DNA of 48,577 bases from the NCBI GenBank assembly GCA_036897485.1, contig JAYMTF010000158.1, positions 1-48,577 on the forward strand, in the 5' to 3' direction. Position numbers and translations under genes: made by a program. The notes beneath the pieces were generated by a model. The model did not search any database. It was given only the letters and a program-made list of their open reading frames with translations, and had not been told where the DNA came from. Of this stretch, positions 42,226 through 48,577 are shown piece by piece; position 1 is the stretch's first letter; every line of letters starts with the position of its first letter. The stretch is from Pelargonium nanum. Lineage: Eukaryota; Streptophyta; Magnoliopsida; Geraniales; Geraniaceae.

Positions 42226-45200
42226 TCAAGATGATGATCCTTTTCTGCTCCGGCTACCACTTCCGGCCACGCTTCTCATGCTGCCGGAATCTGTAGAACA
42301 ATGCACGTCTTTTTGACCAAATGCACTCCCTCGTAGCCCACGAGGAGATTGTATGTTTCGTGGAGATCCTGTTTGGAGGTTACGAGGAGATCCTGAATTC
42401 GACTCGCTCCCTCTGACAGCCTCGGCCTCTAAAACTCTGGCTTCATCGGTCAGCATTTCCATCTGTGTCCGAAGAAACACATCAAACATTAAAATGTAGA
42501 TCACGAGTGGCTAATCCGACTACCTTTACGGTCTTATAGTTTCTTGTTTGTCCATCGGGAAACTTTTTGTTGGTCCGGGCCAGGCTGCAACCTATTTTGC
42601 AAGCAAAATGAGGCTTTTCTCTAGGCCCAAGACCAGTATTATCGGGTTGGGCCGATGATGGCCCGCAGGGCGTTCACCCATTTGCCAGCTCTAGGCCCAG
42701 TGCACGAGGCTCCCACCGATATAGGTCGGATCGTTTATGTATATATACACAACCTTGCCTCTACTTTAGATGAGAGACTGCTTTCATGACTTGAACTCAC
42801 GGCCTCAAGGTCGCTGAGCAGCAACAGAGACCTTACGCGGTGACGCCAAGACTCATGAAAGCACGACTAAATTTGTGATCGAGCAATGCCCTTTAGCATT
42901 TGTCACAAAGTACCGATTTCAAATGAAATCGACATCCCTTCATATTATTGGAATCTCAAGCTTACATGGACTATCATATCCTCCCAATTTCCATCAAATT
43001 GGAAGAGACTTCGCTAGACATTCCTTAACCATCAATCAATGTGCAAATGTTGAATTTATCTCCTTACCCGAATTTCATTTTCTCTCAATCGATCTTGGAG
43101 GGCGCTTATAGCGGGACTTAAACTGCAATGATCCAAAAACAAGATGGAGTGAGTATAAACACAAAGACAATCACAAATAACCGATACAGAGGTAGACATT
43201 TGATTCGAACCAATATTCCATCAATTTGCACATTGAAGCTTGATATGTTGATGTGTGATGAATGAACGTTAAAGGATGCGCTTTCCCATCCCTAAGACAA
43301 CGTGCACAATATTATAATTCGATATAATAAAAAGTCATGACAAAAATTATTTTATAAGCATGAAGAAAATACAGATGAATGGGAAAGCTTATTTGATCAC
43401 CTCGTGTTCTGCAAAATGGCTTGGTTATATGCGGCCCGTTCCTCTTCATATAACACACGTTGCAAATCATTAAATGACATTAATGGAGAATCAAGCTTAA
43501 GAAGAGATGAGCTCGGCAAAACTAGCAAAGGAACTTCTTTCCTAATATACTCTGCACCACTATCAACAAACAAATAATTCAAAGATTAAGTTAAGAAAAT
43601 AAGAACTATTTTCTTCCTAACCTAAAAGAGGTATATATAAAGAAGAAAAGAAGAAAGAATGAAACTGATTCAGGGAATGTGACCGACATTGCTTAAATGG
43701 TTTCTTCAGGATCAAAGTTTTATAGTGGAATGCCAAATAAATAAATAAAAACACTAAGGTAGTGTTTGATAAGTAATTTTGTTCAGAATGGGGATCATGA
43801 ATGGGAATATGAATGAGATTTCAATTCGTCATGTTTGGATTAAGACTTTGTTCATGAGAATGGCTTTGGAATTCCCATTCTTGAACAAAAATTTAAATCC
43901 AAACACTGCCTAAGAGGAGTAACATAACAAACTCATAAATGAAAAGAAAAAAAAACTAATAATAATATTTCTCATATGAGATTGTTGAATAAGATTTTAG
44001 ATGGGATAAGTAAATGCCACAAACACAAAACAAGCACGTGTAGCTTAAAACTGCATACCACTAAGAAGCCGGAATCGAGAAAACATGATTTCTTTTTTCT
44101 TTTCTTTTTTGCATTACTACCGAGAAACACCACAATTAGTACAAATAATGAAGGAAAGAGATGTCAAGTGACAAAGTACATACTCATCTATACCTCATGT
44201 CCAAATTAGAACGGTGCATTGCTTCTTGCATACTTTCTGACATATCCATAGGGTCTATATCTACAATGGCATTGTCGGTATTTTCGATGAGGTAATTTCC
44301 TCCAATTCTTTCCCTCCCTAGATAGTTGGCATCAGCATTTGCGAAGAAACCCCCCAAGTCAGAAGACTTTCCTCCACCCTAGTTAATTAACTAGTTAAAG
44401 AAATTGAAGGAAGATAATGAAGATAAACAGCATTATCCACAAAACTGAAGCACAAAACATAAAATATAATATAATAATCTTTAATGGCACTAAAGCATGT
44501 AATATATTAGGATGTGACCAAAAAAAAATTTCCTCTATCAGAATCATACTACAAACAGTAAGATGAAGTGCAGCGTCAAGATGAACAAAATTGAAAATTT
44601 TATAATTATTTGTCACATGTTAATAGTTATTGCTTAATGTTTTTCTTCTGTTTTTATAACCAACATTTTAAGGCTAGCAATTTGGGTCATGACCCTTAAC
44701 TAGACTTGAACACGACACAGATTTAAGTGGGCTTGGGTTCAGCTTAATCATGCAAATAAGAAACCCCCTTGACCCGTCTAACTTGTTTAATTAAACGGGT
44801 CATGTAACCCATTCAAGGGTCAAATGGCTATTTTCAACGTGTCATGTCAATAATGACCCATATAAATTAAATGGGTCAAATATGTCAGGTCATGCCAGGT
44901 CAATTCGAACCCAATTATCTAAACTTGCTGAGCATGTTGTGACTCGTGTCAAGTCAACTTACTCACACATGGGTCATGTTCGTGTTGTGTAACTCAACCC
45001 ATTCAATAATCGGATCGTGTTCAGGCTGACCCATGTAACAGAGTACTAAACATTCAACATGACACAAACATGAACAGTGAACACACATTGCCACTGCTAC
45101 AACCATTAGCCAAGATCAAGCCATATATGTGAAAATTTCAACTCTTAGAACCATACCTTGATAACTCCAGCTGCTCTTGAATCTCCAGTGTCTTGTTCAA

Positions 45201-48200
45201 GGTTTTCAACTCTTGTAGAGCCAGATCTTAACGAAGCATCTGAGGAAGTTAATGAAGATTCAGCGTCTATAACTGGACTTCTATGTACAGGAGATAGAGA
45301 AATAGGTCTAGGCGCATGATTCTGCTTGCCGTCTGAGGACTGAAAGGCTATGACTTGAATTTTTCCTACCTTAAGAAATATACGTAAGAACAAAGCATAT
45401 TCTGAATCAGCTTTATATCTTCAAAAGATCAATTTCTTTATAGCTTGAATTTGAGACATACCTTGTTTGTATCCTCATTAAAACAAGAAAATATGAGTCC
45501 AATAAACCCAGAATCGAGAAGCTGATACATTGCCTGAGTCCGCACATCTGCAGAAGGTAGAGAGTAAAAGTGTATTAATTTCTGTCATGGGCATTTACAT
45601 AAACAAGTACATCAGAAAATAACCATATGCGTGGTATCCAAACAGTAGGAACCAATAAAGTTGGTATTATTTTTAAAAAGTATCATGGTTAGATTTCCAA
45701 TTAATGACATAAATACATAAGCAAATTCATTTAGAATCCATAAATCTCAGTCGCAGCAGATATAAGTCATCTTTCTATAATTAAAACTGTGCATCGGTCC
45801 AAGGACTGGACCAAACCAGGTCACCAAGAAGCAGACTGAGGACCAATGACAGAATTGGCTTGGACCAAATTCGATATAAAAAAAATTAAATATTTTTAGG
45901 AAAATTTAAAATAATTATAATTTGAGTGAATTGGGCGAATAATACGAGTAATCATGGAGTAGATTGTACCAAAAGTAGTAAAAAAATGAAAAAATATATA
46001 TTTTCTAATAAAATAAAATAATTGGGTTTGGACCGAACCCCATTGGTCCGGTCCATTTTTTTGGTCCAGGTCAGTTTTTGCACATCCCTATCTATAATGA
46101 GCATTAGAGATTCCAAGGAACTCTCCTTACCATATTCACAGCTCATATAACAATATTTGGTGAATATCCACAAGAAATCATGATAATTAGTTAAAACTTA
46201 CCAACATGAGAAGGAAGAACTGTAATATGAGGATGTGAATGATACCATCCAATCACTCTTGTCGTCCTTCCTGTTGAAGTTGTCATTCTGTGCTATAAAG
46301 TTAAGTACACACCACCACCAAATTTTTTACACAAATTCACTTCACAACATGCAAACACAAATGGAAATGGTAATTGCTTATCAGCACTTTAAATGACTGT
46401 TAGATCTAACCATGGCTCATAGGATGGATATCAAACTTTAATTGGCTACATTAACACCCATGAGCAGGAAGATATCATTTCACAAGAGACCCGCATCACA
46501 ATGAAAATCAAGCCTTTCATAAAAACTATTTCCTTCTTTAGCAATGAAGAAACTTACATAACATTAGGGGCTGAGATTGATGTGTTAGATACAAAACATT
46601 TTCTTCCTCTTGCATATTATAGATAAAAATTAGTTATTCTTACGTTATTTCAAATAATTAATCTTGGGCAGATAATTAGGGCTTCTTTCCTCACTCATAA
46701 TACACTAGTACCAATCCTCTTGTATTGCATATTAACATTGATGTGAAGGTCAAATATGAGAAATTTAAAGTAAAAAGGTAAAAACATAAAGATGAATTAA
46801 GGATATTTCAGCCTGGGCTGATGCAGCAGCCAACTGTTCAGGGTTAGTCTCTACTCGGTCCTTACGACGATCAGATCTCGTCTGAGGTGATGCTCCCCAA
46901 ATTAGTGCAGTCACACTCCCATTCTTTGAGTACTGAAATTTCCAACGGAACAGAAAGTATTGTAAACAGAAAAGGACCATATTTGTCAACTCAAAAGCAG
47001 CTAGGGATGGAAAAAACAAAGAGCAGAGGTATAAAGGATGCTAAACAGAAGGCAACAATACTATCTATGTAACCTTCTGAGGTCACTAATAAACAAAATT
47101 ATACTATTTATATTTGAGTTTGCATGTATAAGTAAGTAGAGTGTAAAAATGATAGAAAAGGATGCAAAAATATGGATGAAACAGAGAAAAAGAAAATTGA
47201 TCATTAGAGACCGAAGACAAAGAAGTCTTCATGGAAGGTTTAACTGTTTAAGTACTGCATATGTTAGTGAGGAATAGGTATATAGCAAGACGGACAAACA
47301 CAGTAAAGAAACAAGTTTAAATGGGCACCCAAAAAGTTGATCTCTAGATGCATATACAGGGGTGCTTGATTTGAATAGACTCTGGATGGCAATTTGGCAC
47401 ATTAACCAAGATTCTTTCTCTTCTAATCACAATCTATCGGAAAGGAAACCCATATAGATGTTATAGTTATGTTAAGTTACGAAAGCAACAATGCTAGTGC
47501 CTTGATACCTTTATTAGGTATGCATAACCACAAATTCTAAGTTTATAGCCCTAAAGATCATAGACAATAAAGGTTAGAGGTAGAATGTCCCAAAGGCAAA
47601 ATTCAAGGAGCTTTCCTTTACAATTTCAAATTCGGAATTACAGCAATTGTACAAGGTTTAAAATTTAAACATGAACAAACATGGCAAGTTAGCCATGAAG
47701 AAACAACACACGATTCATGCCTGACACGGAAGAGCCTAAAAGGGTACCATAAAGCTTGGGTCTGACATGATTGGATGCCACTGGCAGAGGCTCCTCAAAA
47801 AGATAGGTAATGGGGTGAACCCTAAATGTAGTATCCTTCTCCAAAATTACAACTGGCCTCACAAGTCAATATCCTATCCTAAAATATAGGCCCATAAGTC
47901 CGAAAGTGTACTGCCTAAAATACACATCATATGTAAGCATTTGCTAGTTGCGACCATATATCATGATAGCAGCATGTAAATATCTATTACCATCGATCTT
48001 GGACCAGAACCAAACTACCAAATGTAAATAAATAAAATTCTATCAGGTCACTGATCATAGAATACAAGCTTCGAATTTCAAGTCAACTTGAATTCAAACT
48101 TAACATAATGCAATAACCACATTTTCCATCCACAAATGGACAGCTAAAACAGAATTGAAGTACAGTACAATCAAGCCAATGCCCAGCAATCCAATTCCAC

Positions 48201-48577
48201 TCAATTGTATCAAAATTGACCTCATATATGAAAAGCAACCTAATTTCATAATCAAGCACAACCAAACAAACCCACATTGATCATTCACAAACTCTCCTAG
48301 ATTCATGAATTCGACCCCTAATCACATTCAACAGTCCAATTCAACACAAACGAACAAACAAGGAGCAAAATTAACAAACACCCATTTCAAAAAACTACCT
48401 AACCATCCCAAAATCTGCATGAATTTAGAGATAGATTACAAGAACATTTACGAAATTGAAGAGAAAAGAGAGAGACCTCGATATCTCCCAGAAGAAGACC
48501 CATGATCTCCTCAGTCTCAGTGGACAATGCATGGGTGAGACATGTTAACCACACCTCCTCGGACATTTTCACAGACG
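42226..48577 (-). CDS. BRCC36: BRCC36-type Lys63-specific JAMM deubiquitinase (5' end at edge)
   Basis: Ten coding exons on the minus strand: 48577(edge)-48477, 46932-46807, 46289-46202, 45547-45462, 45369-45157, 44378-44194, 43559-43401, 43291-43211, 43122-43068 and 42462-42226. From the Met at 48566 this gives 439 residues, in frame throughout. Upstream codons S-V-K remain open, and the Arabidopsis protein has a few more residues before this Met, so the true start may lie outside the window. The MPN+/JAMM zinc protease motif is visible: Glu in ETEEIMGLLLGD and WYHSHPHITVLPSHVD (H-x-H...S..D). BRCC36 cleaves K63-linked ubiquitin chains in BRISC/BRCA1-A complexes, linked to DNA repair. The second half has a Ser-rich insert (exon 45369-45157), the helical LQRVLYEEERAAYNQA and LQDRLRENEIR region, and a Ser/Gly/Arg-rich tail. 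Intron 2 (46806-46290) has AT-AC borders; all others are GT-AG. Confidence 0.93.
42540..42692. mobile_element. hAT-like repeat beside the Au-like SINE
   Basis: A G/C-rich stretch with 'ggtccgggcc', 'gggttgggcc' and a right end 'atttgccagctcta', which is the family end motif. The left end and target duplication were not found, so the left border is a guess. Confidence 0.4.
42693..42853 (-). mobile_element. Au-like SINE in BRCC36 intron
   Basis: On the minus strand the head reads 'gtcaccgcgtaaggtct' and 'ctgctcagcgaccttgaggc', with a B-box-like 'gtgagttcaagtc', and the element ends 'gtgggagcctcgtgcactgg'. This end is the typical 3' word of Au SINEs, which are widespread in flowering plants. 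It lies in the intron between exons 43122-43068 and 42462-42226. A hAT-like stretch ending 'tttgccagctcta' abuts its 3' end on the left. Confidence 0.75.
43758..43910. mobile_element. Harbinger-like MITE in BRCC36 intron
   Basis: Inverted ends 'ggtagtgtttg' and (complement) 'ggcagtgtttgga' bound a 153-bp element flanked on both sides by taa (43755-43757 and 43911-43913). A 3-bp TAA duplication with GG..TGTTTGG ends is typical of PIF/Harbinger (Tourist-type) MITEs. It lies in the intron between exons 44378-44194 and 43559-43401. Confidence 0.65.
44669..45099. mobile_element. hAT-like MITE, 431 bp, in BRCC36 intron
   Basis: Starts 'taaggctagcaatttggg' and ends with complement 'tagcagtggcaatgtg'. 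The flanks caacattt and caaccatt match at 6 of 8. The interior is built of 'gggtcat' and 'gacccat' words repeated in both directions. It lies in the intron between exons 45369-45157 and 44378-44194. Confidence 0.6.
45782..46090. mobile_element. hAT-like MITE, 309 bp, with perfect 8-bp duplication
   Basis: Flanked by a perfect 8-bp duplication, tctataat, at 45774-45781 and 46091-46098. Ends 'taaaactgtgcatcggtcc' and (complement) 'tagggatgtgcaaaaactg' are imperfect inverted repeats. The interior has 'ggaccgaacc' and 'ggtccggtcc' words. It lies in the BRCC36 intron between exons 46289-46202 and 45547-45462. No coding capacity. Confidence 0.8.
46290..46806 (-). other. U12-type AT-AC intron of BRCC36
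   Basis: The intron runs from 46806 down to 46290 on the minus strand. Its 5' end reads ATATCCTTAA, the exact U12-type AT-AC donor consensus. Its 3' end reads ...ACTTAACTTTATAGCAC, with a TTAAC branch site whose A lies 11 nt before the terminal AC. Splicing here joins GCTGAA to AGAATGACAACT, giving AE|RMTTSTG, which agrees with the remembered plant BRCC36 sequence (AERMT...GRTTRVIGWY). No GT-AG alternative nearby keeps that frame and sequence. Confidence 0.85.

Overview
The window is nuclear DNA from a eudicot plant. Genes are intron-rich with GT-AG borders and lie in AT-rich spacers. Every recognisable protein is plant-type, and the spacers and introns carry small plant transposons: tRNA-derived SINEs including an Au-like one, hAT-like MITEs with 8-bp target duplications, a Mutator-like MITE and a Harbinger-like MITE. 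The species cannot be named from the sequence. No complete autonomous transposon, CRISPR array, rRNA gene or convincing functional tRNA gene was seen.

Layout. (1) 0.5-7.3 kb: a cluster of amaranthin-like lectin genes whose proteins end in an aerolysin-like beta domain. One copy looks whole (491-2610, minus). Two partial copies lie in opposite orientation at 4.7-7.3 kb and are treated as fossils. (2) 7.3-16.6 kb: mostly AT-rich spacer around a small intronless MASS-type MAP-kinase-substrate gene (10091-10462, minus), with a decayed tandem array at 13.5-15.3 kb. (3) 16.6-21.7 kb: PSF1 of the GINS replication complex (plus, six coding exons, E2F-like site upstream), convergent with an intronless F-box/kelch gene (minus). 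(4) 23.5-28.7 kb: a small multi-pass membrane protein and an aspartate/glutamate-racemase-family protein (both plus). (5) 29.6-34.1 kb: a BADC protein, the non-biotinylated relative of BCCP (minus, nine coding exons). (6) 36.9-38.2 kb: a RanBP2-type zinc-finger protein (minus). (7) 42.2 kb to the right edge: a BRCC36-type JAMM deubiquitinase (minus, ten coding exons), with one intron that reads as a U12-type AT-AC intron; its N terminus may run past the window.

How the genes relate. They are independent housekeeping or regulatory plant genes, not a pathway: stomatal MAPK signalling, DNA replication, ubiquitin ligase, plastid fatty-acid synthesis control, RNA binding and K63 deubiquitination. 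Their neighbourhood is nevertheless informative. From memory, the set resembles Arabidopsis neighbours split over several segments: At1g80180-At1g80210 (MASS, PSF1, BRCC36), At1g15400-At1g15410 (MASS, racemase) and At3g15680-At3g15690 (RanBP2 zinc finger, BADC). The window therefore looks like an unsplit ancestral block.

The most notable signals are the AT-AC intron, the lectin/pore-former cluster, the clean series of small hAT-like insertions (one nested in a SINE), the repeated leader of the racemase gene, and the 10-nt first coding exon of BADC. Exon borders were set by hand from splice consensus, reading frame and remembered family sequences; no alignment program was used.
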